This document shows, piece by piece, positions 54,107 through 63,265 of a stretch of 64,000 nt of DNA. The stretch comes from G965215225 sp965215225 (lineage in GTDB: Bacteria; Pseudomonadota; Gammaproteobacteria; CBDBNL01; JAAOII01). The notes beneath the pieces are model-generated. The model was not told where the DNA came from and made no database searches. It was given only the letters and a program-made list of their open reading frames with translations. The stretch lies in contig OZ244039.1 in the NCBI GenBank assembly GCA_965215225.1, positions 1,364,001-1,428,000 of the forward strand. Reading direction: 5' to 3'. Every line of letters starts with the position of its first letter. Position 1 is the stretch's first letter. Made by a program: the position numbers and the translations under genes.

Positions 54107-54910
54107 ATCTACATTTTTGCCGATTGCTAGTTTCAATGTGTTTTTCAAACCCAGTTCGGTAAAATTATAGCTAAAAAGACGGTAGCTGAAAGAAATATGG
54201 TACCATAGCTTTTTAAATGGTTGCCTTGGCTGAAATGTTTTGTCGTAGATAGTGCTGGGGTAGGGCACAGTAGAAAGGACTGGAGGATAGAGAGAAAGAA
54301 TTCTAAGGTTGTGCATATCCCAAAGATGTTTCATATCTATATCTAGAGGACGGGTGGGAACAAAATCCTTAATGAGACGAGCCGCTGCTCTTTTCGTTAC
54401 TATTTGTCCGTAGGTTCCGATAGCTGGAGGATGAAATCTTATCAAGTGGAAATTAGCTATTTTTTCCATTATGATAGCACTTTTTCTTCTCAGTTCTTTA
54501 ACCCTAAATTGTTCATTTGCTCCATCAAAAGACTGGGGACTTGTCTTGAAATATTGGGTTAGTTTAAGAATGTCCCAATTAGTCGTTTCTTCTTGTTCGA
54601 GTATTGAGATAAAATTTAGTAGCTTCTTATCTATGATAACATCGTCTTCTAATACCACACCATAGTCTATTCTATCTTGGATAATCTGTTGCCAGCATTT
54701 GTAATGGCTAAGAGAACAACCCAGCTCCCCTTTGGTTAGCGGGCGAAAATAGCGTAAGGGGTAGATGCTGATATCTGAAAGTTCTCTGCCATCTACCGCA
54801 GCTATACGGGTAAATTCTATACCCAATGACTTAAGATGGGCGGAGATATTGGCTAATCGTTCGCTGGATCTATCCAAATTGATGATATAGAATCTAATTC
54901 TTCTTGACAT
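54086..54910 (-). CDS. GT25-family glycosyltransferase
   Basis: This is a 274-residue enzyme of the LPS/LOS GT25 type. FYIINLDRSSERLANI at the N terminus, LTKGELGCSLSHYKCW and GVVLEDDVII (the acidic metal site) are family hallmarks. Family members often add galactose to lipooligosaccharide. It overlaps the end of the convergent + strand gene by 21 nt. Confidence 0.92.
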   Translation of the reverse strand: MSRRIRFYIINLDRSSERLANISAHLKSLGIEFTRIAAVDGRELSDISIYPLRYFRPLTKGELGCSLSHYKCWQQIIQDRIDYGVVLEDDVIIDKKLLNFISILEQEETTNWDILKLTQYFKTSPQSFDGANEQFRVKELRRKSAIIMEKIANFHLIRFHPPAIGTYGQIVTKRAAARLIKDFVPTRPLDIDMKHLWDMHNLRILSLYPPVLSTVPYPSTIYDKTFQPRQPFKKLWYHISFSYRLFSYNFTELGLKNTLKLAIGKNVDLTSQGS

Positions 54911-55034
54911 TTATGCCATTTGTTGCTAGGGATATAAGTAGGAATATAAAAATAGTATAAGATATAGCAGGATTATAATCCTCTACTTCTTATCTTTCAT
55001 ATAGTGTGAATTTGCATCATAAGTGCATCACCTC

Positions 55035-55072
55035 TTATCTTGGATGGGATTATATAATCCCATCCAAGATAA
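55035..55072. promoter_or_regulatory. Perfect 38-nt palindrome in the second IS30 leader
   Basis: The counterpart of 11415-11452. Its two arms carry the matched change AT/AT in place of TG/CA, so the palindrome stays perfect. It lies between the left inverted repeat and the ribosome-binding site. Confidence 0.8.
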
Positions 55073-55091
55073 ACAAACAAGAGGTTTTACA

Positions 55092-55515
55092 ATGTGTAAA
55101 AAGCATTATACCCATATTTCAAAAAAAGAACGAGCCCTGATAGAAAAAATGACGAGAGATGGAAAGAGCACGCGCTTTATAGCTCAGCGTTTAGATCGTT
55201 GTCCTTCTACTATTAGCCGCGAGATTCAGCGTAATCGCGGGAAGCGCGGCTATCGTCATCAGCAAGCTCATCAAATAAGTAAAGAACGACAACAACAGCG
55301 TTCGCGTTATGGTGTGCTGACCGATGAGGTGAAAGCGCAAACACAAGTGTTGTTGAAAGAAGACTGGAGTCCCGAGCAGATAGCAAGGCGGTGGAGTAGT
55401 GATGGAATCCGCCACATCTCATTTGTCACGCTTTATCGTTGGATTCGCAAGGATCAAAAAGCGGGCGGTGACCTGCATCGTTTTCTTCGCAATCAAAACC
55501 GCCATTACGGTCATG
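55092..55515 (+). pseudogene. IS30 transposase, N-terminal part, interrupted
   Basis: From the ATG at 55092, 141 codons match the N-terminal DNA-binding part of the transposase at 11472. The frame is then broken by the IS5-family element. The reading frame itself runs on a few codons into the inserted element and stops at 55529. The catalytic residues are all on the far side (56957-57528), so this copy cannot make a full transposase. Confidence 0.93.
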
Positions 55516-55588
55516 AAAGGTTTGCATAATTAGTTTATTCTAATTAATAAAAGCGCTTTACGGGGGAGAGATTGAAATTGGGTGTTGA

Positions 55589-55686
55589 TTAGGGGTACCT
55601 AATGGGTATTTTTGTTGTTTTTGTTCCCGTTTTCTAGTTGGGAGGCACTTGTTTTTGTTGTTTTTGTCCCCGTTTTCTAGTCGGGG
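55589..55686. repeat. Cluster of stem-loops in the IS5-family 3' end
   Basis: Three hairpins lie downstream of the transposase: ATTAGG/CCTAAT at 55589-55604, then two with the loop TTTTCTAGT at 55624-55643 and 55668-55686 (CCCCG/CGGGG in the last). The latter two are separated by TTTTTGTTGTTTTTG spacers. The same loop and spacer occur outside the element at 7750 and 11305. Confidence 0.65.
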
Positions 55687-55733
55687 GGCGCTTGTTTTTG
55701 TTGTTTTTCTTTGATTAAATGGTTTGGACGGAT

Positions 55734-56708
55734 CTAGGCCGTGAGTTCGCTCTTAAGGGCGGCCCGTTTGAGATTGTAAGCAATAGCCGCGAGAAGAGCG
55801 AAAGCGTAGTTTCGTGCTTTGCCGAGATAGCGGGCTTTTGCTAGGTTGAAATAGAGTTTGAGGTGGGCGAAGGTGCGTTCGACGACATTGCGCGTTTTTC
55901 GTCGCCGCCTATTTTCGTGGCGTTGTTGTTTGGTGAGCGGCCTATTGCGATAAGCGCGATGAAGGACCCGGTTCTTGTTGCCGAGCATTGAGTCGGTTTT
56001 CTTGCTGGCGTAGGCGCTGTCGGCATAGACTTCCTGTTCATCGCCCGTGAGCAGTTCCGCGAGCATTTGGGAGTCGTGGACATTGCCAGGCGTATAGGCA
56101 AGCTTCTGAACCATTCCATCGGCATCCGTCATGGCATGAAGTTTATAACCATAAGTCATCGTCTTCTTCCCATCGCTGCCGGTCTTGACATTATAAGCCG
56201 CTTCGGGGTCTTGGGTGTTCTTGCCCTGGCGGTTCTTCTTCGGCCGCGAACGGGCCGCCTTAATGACGGTGGAGTCCACCGCTACCTTCTTACCTTTGAG
56301 AATGTAATTTTGTCGTTCTAATTGACGATTGATCTCGTTCAGCACTTTCTCCAACAAGCCGGTCTTCTGCATCTGTTCGCGGAACCGCCAAATGGTTGAA
56401 TGGTCTGGTATTTTCGCTTCTGTGTCGAAACCAGTGAAGTGGCGAAACAATGAATTTACCACCAGATGGTCCTCCATCTCGGTATCGCCGATTCGATGCA
56501 ATACCTGCAACAGTAAGACTTTCAGCATTTTTAGCGGTGGATAGGCCGGGCAGCCCCGCCGTTTATTGTGAATACCTTTCAACTGTTTCTCAATAGCCCC
56601 CCAATCGATCAGTTGATTGATACGATCGAATTTCTTCATTGCCCTATGTTCTAACAACATCGGATTCCCTAGACCCAATGCCATCTGGTCTGAATTTTTC
56701 CACGCCAT
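55734..56708 (-). CDS. IS5-family transposase
   Basis: This is a 324-residue DDE transposase. The catalytic residues are probably Asp145 (VAVDSTVI), Asp230 (VYADSAYAS) and Glu277 (RNVVERTFAHLK). The N-terminal part, PAYPPLKMLKVLLLQ, is family-typical. The ATG at 56708 has GGAG 12-15 nt upstream. The frame is intact, so the element may be active. Confidence 0.94.
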   Translation of the reverse strand: MAWKNSDQMALGLGNPMLLEHRAMKKFDRINQLIDWGAIEKQLKGIHNKRRGCPAYPPLKMLKVLLLQVLHRIGDTEMEDHLVVNSLFRHFTGFDTEAKIPDHSTIWRFREQMQKTGLLEKVLNEINRQLERQNYILKGKKVAVDSTVIKAARSRPKKNRQGKNTQDPEAAYNVKTGSDGKKTMTYGYKLHAMTDADGMVQKLAYTPGNVHDSQMLAELLTGDEQEVYADSAYASKKTDSMLGNKNRVLHRAYRNRPLTKQQRHENRRRRKTRNVVERTFAHLKLYFNLAKARYLGKARNYAFALLAAIAYNLKRAALKSELTA

Positions 56709-56780
56709 AATGATGACTTCTCCTTAAATGAAAATAATTGATAAAAAAAGGATATCTTATTAAATTTTTCAGTCGAATGC

Positions 56781-56860
56781 AATTTTTTTTACTTAAATTC
56801 AATTTTTTTCATTTAAATCCAATTTTTTTCATTTAAATCCAATTTTTTTCATTTAAATCC
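56781..56860. repeat. 20-bp tandem repeat upstream of the IS5 transposase
   Basis: Three exact units of AATTTTTTTCATTTAAATCC (56801-56860) follow a degenerate unit at 56781-56800, and a partial unit follows at 56861. They lie between the transposase start and the right inverted repeat, which is upstream of the gene as transcribed. Confidence 0.9.
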
Positions 56861-56956
56861 ATTTTTTTTCGCAGATTTTTGTTTTTTTTCTGTAATTTTT
56901 GCTTTTTTCTCGTATAATACTTCAATGTTTACAATTATGCAAACCTTTCGGTCATG

Positions 56957-57528
56957 GTTATAGGCGAAAAGCCTATAAACAATGCATTCCAGGACGGGTC
57001 GGCATCGAAAAGCGCCCCGCCATAGTGGAACAGCGCACCCGACTGGGCGACTGGGAAGCCGATACCATGCATGGTGCCAACCATCAAGGATTCTTAGTGA
57101 CCCTGGTCGAACGAACTTCCCGCACCGTCCTGATTGCCACGGTGCCACGCAAAGAAAAAGACTTAGTGACAAAGGCTATCCTTGCTCTGCTCCAACCCAT
57201 CGCCGACCAAGTCCATACCATCACGTTTGATAATGGGCGGGAGTTCAGCGACCATCAGATAATCGCTGACAAACTGGACTGCGATACCTACTTCGCCACT
57301 CCTTATCGCAGCTGGGAAAGAGGCACCAATGAAAACATCAATGGACTCATTCGCAAGTATCTGTCAAAAGGAATGTCCTTCCGAAATCTACCCAAAGAAA
57401 GGATAACTAAAATCATGGACCGATTGAACAACCGACCACGAAAGTGCCTCGGGTTCGATACACCCGCTGAAGTGTTCCAACAACTCAGCGGAATCAATTA
57501 TAATTTAGCAACAGGTGTTGCACTTTAA
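56957..57528 (+). pseudogene. IS30 transposase, C-terminal part, interrupted
   Basis: This stretch encodes the catalytic half of the IS30 transposase (WEADTMHG, TFDNGREF, ERGTNENING), colinear with 11896-12467. It has no start of its own. The N-terminal half is at 55092-55515. Confidence 0.93.
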
Positions 57529-57579
57529 ATGTGAATCCGCCTAGTTAAGAATTTCACATATGACAAGAGAAAAATTTCA

Positions 57580-58563
57580 ATGAAAAATATTCTAATTACA
57601 GGTGCGGCAGGATTTATTGGTTTTCACCTCAGCCGCTATTTAATGAAAAAAGGGCAAAAACTAGTTGGCATAGATAGCCTCAATCACTATTACTCTCCTC
57701 CACTCAAGCAGGCAAGGATACAACTGCTTAAGGAAGAAGGCGACTTTAGTTTTGTTCAGCTGGATATGACAGATAAATCTGCCCTTAACAGCCTTTTATC
57801 AGAGCACAAATTCTCCCATATTATTCATTTGGCAGCTCAGGCGGGAGTGCGCTATTCGCTTGATAGGCCAGATTCTTATATCAGTAATAATATCAATGGG
57901 TTTATGAATTTGTTGGAAGCCTGTCGTCAGATTAAGCCGATTCATCTTATTTATGCATCTTCTAGCTCCGTTTATGGTCTTAATCAAAAGATTCCGTTTG
58001 CTGAAGAGGATAAAACAGATCAACCTGCCTCCCTCTATGCGGCCACTAAAAAATCTAATGAGCTAATGGCACATAGCTATAGCCATTTATTCCGTATTCC
58101 TACTACTGGGTTGCGTTTCTTCACGGTTTACGGCAGTTGGGGAAGACCAGACATGTCCTATTATAAGTTTGCTGCCGCCCTCCATAAGGATCAGCCCATT
58201 GATTTATATAACAACGGCGATATGCAGAGAGATTTTACCTATATTGATGATGCAGTTGAGGCCATTAATAGATTAATAGAATTGCCGCCTCCTGATGAAG
58301 GGAATTCGCCCCCTTGCCGAGTGCTTAATCTAGGAAATAATCACCCAGTGAATCTAGAAGATTTTGTTGATATATTAGTAAGGCTTTTGGGAGTAGACGC
58401 GCGTAAGAAGCTGCTGCCTATGCAGGCTGGCGATGTCCAAAGGACCTATGCGCAGATGGACAACTTGTCGAACTTAATTGGCTTCTCCCCAACCACTCGG
58501 TTAGATGAAGGCTTAGCTAGATTTGTTCAATGGTTCAAGAAGGTTGGCTATGGATTTGTTTAG
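57580..58563 (+). CDS. NAD-dependent epimerase, UDP-glucuronate 4-epimerase-like
   Basis: This is a 327-residue extended short-chain dehydrogenase. ITGAAGFIGFHLSRYL binds NAD, SSSVYG supplies the Ser/Thr, and YAATKKSNE the Tyr-xxx-Lys catalytic pair. HYYSPPLKQAR and GRPDMSYYKFA point to the UDP-glucuronate 4-epimerase subgroup rather than classical GalE, but substrate assignment is inference. It would supply UDP-galacturonate for surface polysaccharides. It begins 38 nt after the IS30 end. Confidence 0.82.
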   Translation: MKNILITGAAGFIGFHLSRYLMKKGQKLVGIDSLNHYYSPPLKQARIQLLKEEGDFSFVQLDMTDKSALNSLLSEHKFSHIIHLAAQAGVRYSLDRPDSYISNNINGFMNLLEACRQIKPIHLIYASSSSVYGLNQKIPFAEEDKTDQPASLYAATKKSNELMAHSYSHLFRIPTTGLRFFTVYGSWGRPDMSYYKFAAALHKDQPIDLYNNGDMQRDFTYIDDAVEAINRLIELPPPDEGNSPPCRVLNLGNNHPVNLEDFVDILVRLLGVDARKKLLPMQAGDVQRTYAQMDNLSNLIGFSPTTRLDEGLARFVQWFKKVGYGFV

Positions 58564-58590
58564 TCCTTTGCTATAATCCTAATTTCAATT

Positions 58591-59643
58591 ATGAAATATC
58601 GTAAACTCGGCAGAAGTTCTGTTAGTGAGATTTGCTTAGGCACCATGACTTTTGGTGAACAGAACACAGAACAGGAAGCGCATCAGCAATTAGACTTCGC
58701 TTTAGCTGAGGGTATCAATTTTATTGATACTGCGGAAGTTTATCCAGTGCCGGTCAGTCGCCACAAAGCAACTAGGACCGAAACCTATATAGGCAACTGG
58801 TTAGCGAAAAGAAAGAAGCGAGACGATATCATCCTCGCAACCAAGGTGGCGGGACGAAGCAATATGTCCTATATGCGCTCAGGTATGAAATCGCCTGCTA
58901 AGGAAACTAGACTATCTGCCGAGCAAATCTCCTTTGCTTGTGATAATAGCCTAAAGAGGCTTCAGACGGATTATATTGATCTTTATCAGATACACTGGCC
59001 TGAACGGAGCAGTAACTTTTTCGGTCGTCTTAACTATGAGCATAAGGAAGATGACGATGCGATTGATTTACAGGAGACCCTTGAAGCCTTAGCCAGGTTG
59101 GTTGAGGCGGGTAAGGTTCGTTATCTAGGAGTATCAAATGAGACTCCTTGGGGGGTAATGAGGTTGATTCACTTAGCAAAGACTATGGATCTTCCTCCTA
59201 TTGTGAGTATTCAAAACCCCTATAATCTCCTTTGCCGTCCTTATGATATAGGCTTAGCTGAGATTTCCATGAGAGAGTCTTGCGGCCTACTCGCCTATTC
59301 ACCGCTTGCTTTTGGCGCTTTAACCGGTAAGTATCTAAATGGTAATAGACCAGCGGGAGCGCGTATCACCCTTTGGGAAAAGGAATTTCCTCGTTATTTC
59401 ACTTTACTAGGGCAAAAAGCCACAGCCGAATATGTCCAACTAGCAAAGGATAATGGGTTGGACCCATCTCAAATGGCTATTTCTTATCTATTGACAAAAC
59501 CTTTTATGACTAGTATTATCATAGGAGCTACCAATTTACACCAGTTGGAAACTGATATTAAGGCGGCAGATGTTTTCTTAAGTGAGGAAGTCTTGAATCA
59601 AATAGAGGAGATAGCGGTTCGCTATTCAAATCCCTGTCCTTGA
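58591..59643 (+). CDS. tas: Tas-like NADP(H)-dependent aldo/keto reductase
   Basis: This is a 350-residue aldo/keto reductase. LGTMTFGEQNTEQEAHQQL, INFIDTAEVYPVP and ETYIGNWLAKRKKRDDII match E. coli Tas closely. The catalytic tetrad is in DTAEVYPV (Asp, Tyr), ATKVAG (Lys) and IHWPER (His). The physiological substrate is not known. It lies 27 nt after the epimerase gene and 1 nt before the methyltransferase. Confidence 0.9.
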   Translation: MKYRKLGRSSVSEICLGTMTFGEQNTEQEAHQQLDFALAEGINFIDTAEVYPVPVSRHKATRTETYIGNWLAKRKKRDDIILATKVAGRSNMSYMRSGMKSPAKETRLSAEQISFACDNSLKRLQTDYIDLYQIHWPERSSNFFGRLNYEHKEDDDAIDLQETLEALARLVEAGKVRYLGVSNETPWGVMRLIHLAKTMDLPPIVSIQNPYNLLCRPYDIGLAEISMRESCGLLAYSPLAFGALTGKYLNGNRPAGARITLWEKEFPRYFTLLGQKATAEYVQLAKDNGLDPSQMAISYLLTKPFMTSIIIGATNLHQLETDIKAADVFLSEEVLNQIEEIAVRYSNPCP

Positions 59644-59644
59644 T

Positions 59645-60307
59645 ATGAGTCTATTTAAAGATGTTCCTTTAGATGACAGGTTGCGGAACTATCTATTAAG
59701 CTATGGGGGGATAGAAACAGAGGAATTAGCTGGCTTACGTCAACTTGCCGAAACTAAGCCGCAAGAGAATATGCAAAGCACCGCTGAACAGGGGCAACTG
59801 ATATTCTTTCTTTTAAAACTACTAAATGCTCGTAAAGCATTGGAGCTGGGCGTTTTTATGGGTTATGGTAGTCTAATAATGGCATTGGCATTGCCATCGG
59901 ATGGGAGGGTGATTGCTTGTGAGCTAGATGATGAGAATGTTCAACTGGCTGTTCCTTACTGGAAAAGGGCTGGAGTGGCAGATAAAATTGACTTGCGCTT
60001 AGGACCAGCGCTTGACACCTTAGCTCAGCTTAAATCTGAGGGAGTTGATGATATCGACTTTGTCTTTATTGATGCTGACAAAGGCAATTATTACAACTAT
60101 TATGAGCTGTCATTAGCTTTGGTTAGGAAAGGAGGCTTAATTGCTTTGGACAATACTCTTTGGAAGGGGTTGGTGGTGGATGAATCAGCTAGTGATCAAC
60201 AGACTGAGAATTTTCGCCGCCTAAATGCTTATATAGCTAAGGATAGCAGGGTAGATATGTGCTTGTTACCATTGGCAGATGGTATGACCTTGGTTCACAA
60301 GAAATAG
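59645..60307 (+). CDS. Class I SAM-dependent O-methyltransferase
   Basis: This is a 220-residue protein of the catechol/caffeoyl-CoA O-methyltransferase family. ALELGVFMGYGSLIMALAL is the SAM-binding motif, VFIDADKGNYYNYYE and LIALDNTLW supply the metal-ligand acids. The substrate is unknown. The stop overlaps the probable GTG start of the aminotransferase by 1 nt. Confidence 0.9.
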   Translation: MSLFKDVPLDDRLRNYLLSYGGIETEELAGLRQLAETKPQENMQSTAEQGQLIFFLLKLLNARKALELGVFMGYGSLIMALALPSDGRVIACELDDENVQLAVPYWKRAGVADKIDLRLGPALDTLAQLKSEGVDDIDFVFIDADKGNYYNYYELSLALVRKGGLIALDNTLWKGLVVDESASDQQTENFRRLNAYIAKDSRVDMCLLPLADGMTLVHKK

Positions 60308-61509
60308 TGGGACGATTCATCCCGTCAGTGGCAGAGGCAAATAGGCTTTTTTTACCGAATTATGGTGAAAGGACTATTTCTTTCAAATTGGGGCAAGGAT
60401 GCAAACTAAGAGATAGCAATGGCAAGAATTATCTTGATTTTGGTAGCGGCATAACAGTAAATCATCTTGGCCATTGCCATCCTCAACTGGTTGCAGCCTT
60501 GCAGGATCAAGCAAATAGGCTTTGGCATACCAGTAACTATTGGTTGAATGATAAGGCTAATTTGATTGCTCAGCTATTGGTGCAGAAAACCTTTGCTGAT
60601 CAAGTATTCTTATGTAGCTCTGGTCTTGAAGCAAACGAAGCCGCTCTCAAGTTGGCACGTAAATACGGTAAACAAACAGGAGGAGAAAACAAGCACAAGA
60701 TCTTGTGCTTTAGCGGCGCCTTCCATGGTAGATCTCTATGGACCCTATCCCTCAGCGGCAAAGAAGAGCAAAGATTGCCTTTTGGACCATTACCGGCTGG
60801 GATTTTTCGCTGCCCATTCAATGATATGGCTGCCTTAGAGAAGATGATGAATAAAGAATTTTGCGCGGTTATCTTAGAATTGGTACAAGGCGAGAGAGGA
60901 GTACATTTGGTGACTCGGGATTTCTTGCAAATGACTCGTGAACTCTGTAATAGATACCAGGCCCTGTTGATCTTTGACGAAATTCAAAGTGGTCTTGGCC
61001 GAACAGGTAAGCTCTTTGCCTATATGCATTATGGTATTGAACCAGATCTGATGACTAGCGCCAAGGCGCTAGGTGGTGGCTTTCCAATAGCTGCTTTGCT
61101 GGCGCGAAAAGAATATGGTTCCTATTTAACTGCTGGCAGTCATGGCAGCACCTTTGGTAGCAATGCATTAGCAGCAGCTGTGGCATATGAATCGGTTAGA
61201 CTAACTGATGATATCAGCCTGTTGACCGAGGTGACAAGAAAAGGGGAATGGCTGATGGCAGAATTAAGAAAGCTCAATGAGAAGAAGAAGCTCTTTAGCT
61301 CTATCCGCGGTCTTGGCTTGTTGATAGGCGCAAGCTTAACTAAAGGATATTCCGGCGCTGAGATTCGCCGGACTTGTGAAGAAGAGGGACTGCTGATACT
61401 CTTGGCGGGAGATGGAGATGTACTCAGGCTGGCACCTCCTTTAATAATTAATGATGATGAGTTGCAGCAAGGAATGACTATTTTAACTAAGGTCATCAAT
61501 CGGCTTTAA
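60307..61509 (+). CDS. Class III aminotransferase, acetylornithine aminotransferase-like
   Basis: This is a 400-residue PLP enzyme from the GTG at 60307, which overlaps the upstream stop; a TTG at 60259 is in frame but inside that gene. LDFGSGITVNHLGHCHP and SSGLEANEAALKLARKYG precede LIFDEIQSGLGRTGKLFAY and the PLP lysine in SAKALGGGFPIAAL. It best fits ArgD of arginine and lysine synthesis, but related omega-aminotransferases are possible. Confidence 0.85.
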   Translation: MGRFIPSVAEANRLFLPNYGERTISFKLGQGCKLRDSNGKNYLDFGSGITVNHLGHCHPQLVAALQDQANRLWHTSNYWLNDKANLIAQLLVQKTFADQVFLCSSGLEANEAALKLARKYGKQTGGENKHKILCFSGAFHGRSLWTLSLSGKEEQRLPFGPLPAGIFRCPFNDMAALEKMMNKEFCAVILELVQGERGVHLVTRDFLQMTRELCNRYQALLIFDEIQSGLGRTGKLFAYMHYGIEPDLMTSAKALGGGFPIAALLARKEYGSYLTAGSHGSTFGSNALAAAVAYESVRLTDDISLLTEVTRKGEWLMAELRKLNEKKKLFSSIRGLGLLIGASLTKGYSGAEIRRTCEEEGLLILLAGDGDVLRLAPPLIINDDELQQGMTILTKVINRL

Positions 61510-61534
61510 TCTTTAATCAATCAACCTATAATCT

Positions 61535-62209
61535 ATGGTTCAACTTGGGTTGTTACTACTATTAGTAGCATGCTTACAGCTACCGCAAATCTATGCTCGC
61601 CATATAATGAGTAAACATAATCAAGAGAGGTCAGATTTGCCCGGCACCGCGCGCCAACTACTAATTCATCTAAAGAAGAAATTTAAATTAAAGGAACTAC
61701 AGATATCATCTACTCCATTAGGGGATCATTTCAATCCAGAAACGAATATGGTTTGTTTAACCTCAGATAAGCTGGATAACAAGTCCTTAACCGCGGTAGC
61801 AGTTGCTGCTCACGAGTTCGGTCATGCGCTTCAGTTTGCCGAAGGGTCTAACTTTCTTAAACTTAGAACCCAGTTGGCAAAGCTGGCAGATGGCATAAGG
61901 AAGCTATTTAATTTTGTGTTATTGATAGGGCTATTATTTGCTTTTGCTCAACCTAGTATTGTGGCATTATTTATTACTTTATGGGTTTTAGCCATAGCAG
62001 TAGGGGTTTTAGTCCACTTGATTACCTTACCAGTAGAGCTGGATGCTAGTTTTGGGAGAGCATTACCGATTTTAGAGGAATATCTTTCTCAGCCAGACCT
62101 TGTCGTAATTAGAAGTATTCTGCGCGCTTGTGCTTATACCTATTTAGCTGCCTCTCTTGCTTCCTTTTTCGCTATTTTTTATATTTTGCGGCGACCACGA
62201 CCTTTGTAA
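61535..62209 (+). CDS. YugP-like zinc metallopeptidase
   Basis: This is a 224-residue membrane protein of the neutral zinc metallopeptidase (YugP) family. VAVAAHEFGHALQFAEG carries the HExxH zinc motif. A hydrophobic N terminus and further helices at about 125-160 and 190-215 fit the family. Its last 63 codons are duplicated at 63266-63457. The substrate is unknown. Confidence 0.88.
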   Translation: MVQLGLLLLLVACLQLPQIYARHIMSKHNQERSDLPGTARQLLIHLKKKFKLKELQISSTPLGDHFNPETNMVCLTSDKLDNKSLTAVAVAAHEFGHALQFAEGSNFLKLRTQLAKLADGIRKLFNFVLLIGLLFAFAQPSIVALFITLWVLAIAVGVLVHLITLPVELDASFGRALPILEEYLSQPDLVVIRSILRACAYTYLAASLASFFAIFYILRRPRPL

Positions 62210-63265
62210 CAAGTATAGGCTTATTCACTTTGAAAGTTTCAGATAGAAAAAGGAAACCCAGCTATTTTTTACGAAGGATTCTCGTTATTTTCCTATTTTG
62301 GCTAGCTTGTGCTATCTTATATAATCAATCGAGACTTAAATATAAGAAATTAATTCTTTATCTATTACACAATCATCGGTTATCAAGACTTTTGATTGTT
62401 ATGCTAATAAGAATCCTTCATAGATATCAACAAAAATTTGGTTGCTATCCGAACTTGTGGAAGCCTCAAACATTCAATGAGCAATTGCAGGTTTATAAAT
62501 TGAATTATCGCCATCTTTTAATACCTCTATTGGCGGATAAATGCAGGGTAGCTGAATATTTGATAGAGAAGGATTATGAAGACCTATTAGTAAAGAGGTA
62601 TGCAGAGGTCGATTCAGTTGATCAACTTAACTTTGAAGATATGCCAAGGTCTTTTGTTGTAAAGGCCAATCATGGTTGGAATATGAATTTTATAGTTAAG
62701 GATAGGTTTTCCTATGATTTTGATAGTATGAATAAAAAGCTTTTGATGTCTATCAAAACTCCCTTTCGGGGAGTCTCATATGGTGAATGGCATTATTTGC
62801 TTATCAAGCCGCGCATCATAGTGGAAGAGTACTTGGAGGATCAATCTGGTAGGCTGATGGATTATAAGGTTTATTGTTTTGCTAATAGGGCTAAATACAT
62901 TCAAGTTCAAGTAGGTAGTGATACTGTTAGAATAGCTAGACAAACTTTTTACGATAGGAATTGGAATAATTGTTATTTTAATTTTAATGTTAATCCTGTG
63001 TCAGTGATACAAGAATGGCCAGAACCAAAGATTTTATCTCAGATGCTAAGCATAGCAGAAGAGCTGAGTGGCCCTTTTCCTTTTGTCCGGGTAGATTTTT
63101 ATATTGTCAATAACAAATTATATTTCGGTGAATTTACCTTTTACCCTCATTGTGGATTTAGCTCATTCTATCCGTTTCACTGGGATTTGGTTTTTGGTCA
63201 GCAATTTCCTAAACTCTGATATTGGATTTTAACTATCTTCCCTATTGAAAAAACTGCTTATCATT
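62018..63265. repeat. Second tandem duplication, first copy
   Basis: A 1,248-bp unit starting within the YugP-like gene (TTGATTACC) and ending after the TupA-like gene. It repeats from 63266 to the end of the window, where the second copy is cut off. Confidence 0.9.
62230..63219 (+). CDS. TupA-like ATP-grasp glycosyltransferase, copy 1
   Basis: This is a 329-residue protein from the TTG at 62230; the second copy has an ATG at both the matching site and five codons earlier, where this copy reads ATA (62215). KPQTFNEQLQVYKLNYRHLL-like N-terminal part, SFVVKANHGWNMNF and RIIVEEYLEDQSGRLMDYK match the TupA-like ATP-grasp family found in teichuronopeptide and capsule loci. PFVRVDFYIVNNKLYFGEFT is the C-terminal ATP-grasp core. 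One hydrophobic segment is near residues 16-31. The true start may be non-standard. Confidence 0.82.
   Translation: MKVSDRKRKPSYFLRRILVIFLFWLACAILYNQSRLKYKKLILYLLHNHRLSRLLIVMLIRILHRYQQKFGCYPNLWKPQTFNEQLQVYKLNYRHLLIPLLADKCRVAEYLIEKDYEDLLVKRYAEVDSVDQLNFEDMPRSFVVKANHGWNMNFIVKDRFSYDFDSMNKKLLMSIKTPFRGVSYGEWHYLLIKPRIIVEEYLEDQSGRLMDYKVYCFANRAKYIQVQVGSDTVRIARQTFYDRNWNNCYFNFNVNPVSVIQEWPEPKILSQMLSIAEELSGPFPFVRVDFYIVNNKLYFGEFTFYPHCGFSSFYPFHWDLVFGQQFPKL

Larger units (their letters stand above)
55516..56948 (-). mobile_element. IS5-family insertion sequence nested in IS30
   Basis: The element is 1,433 bp with perfect 16-bp terminal inverted repeats (AAAGGTTTGCATAATT at the left, its complement at the right). 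It is flanked by the 8-bp target repeat CGGTCATG (55508-55515 and 56949-56956). It encodes one transposase on the - strand. The long non-coding ends hold stem-loops on one side and a 20-bp tandem repeat on the other. Confidence 0.94.
55005..57541 (+). mobile_element. IS30-family insertion sequence, interrupted copy
   Basis: This second copy of the element at 11385 starts at 55005 (TGTGAATTTGCATCATAAG) and ends at 57541. It is flanked by a 3-bp direct repeat TAG (55002-55004 and 57542-57544). An IS5-family element splits it at 55516-56948. Removing that element and one copy of its target repeat rejoins the transposase frame. Confidence 0.94.

Noticed and set aside
57580..58563. Assignment of the epimerase as GalE to complete the Leloir pathway
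   Set aside because: The sequence fits the UDP-glucuronate 4-epimerase subgroup better and the gene is 27 kb from galK-galT, among surface-glycan genes.
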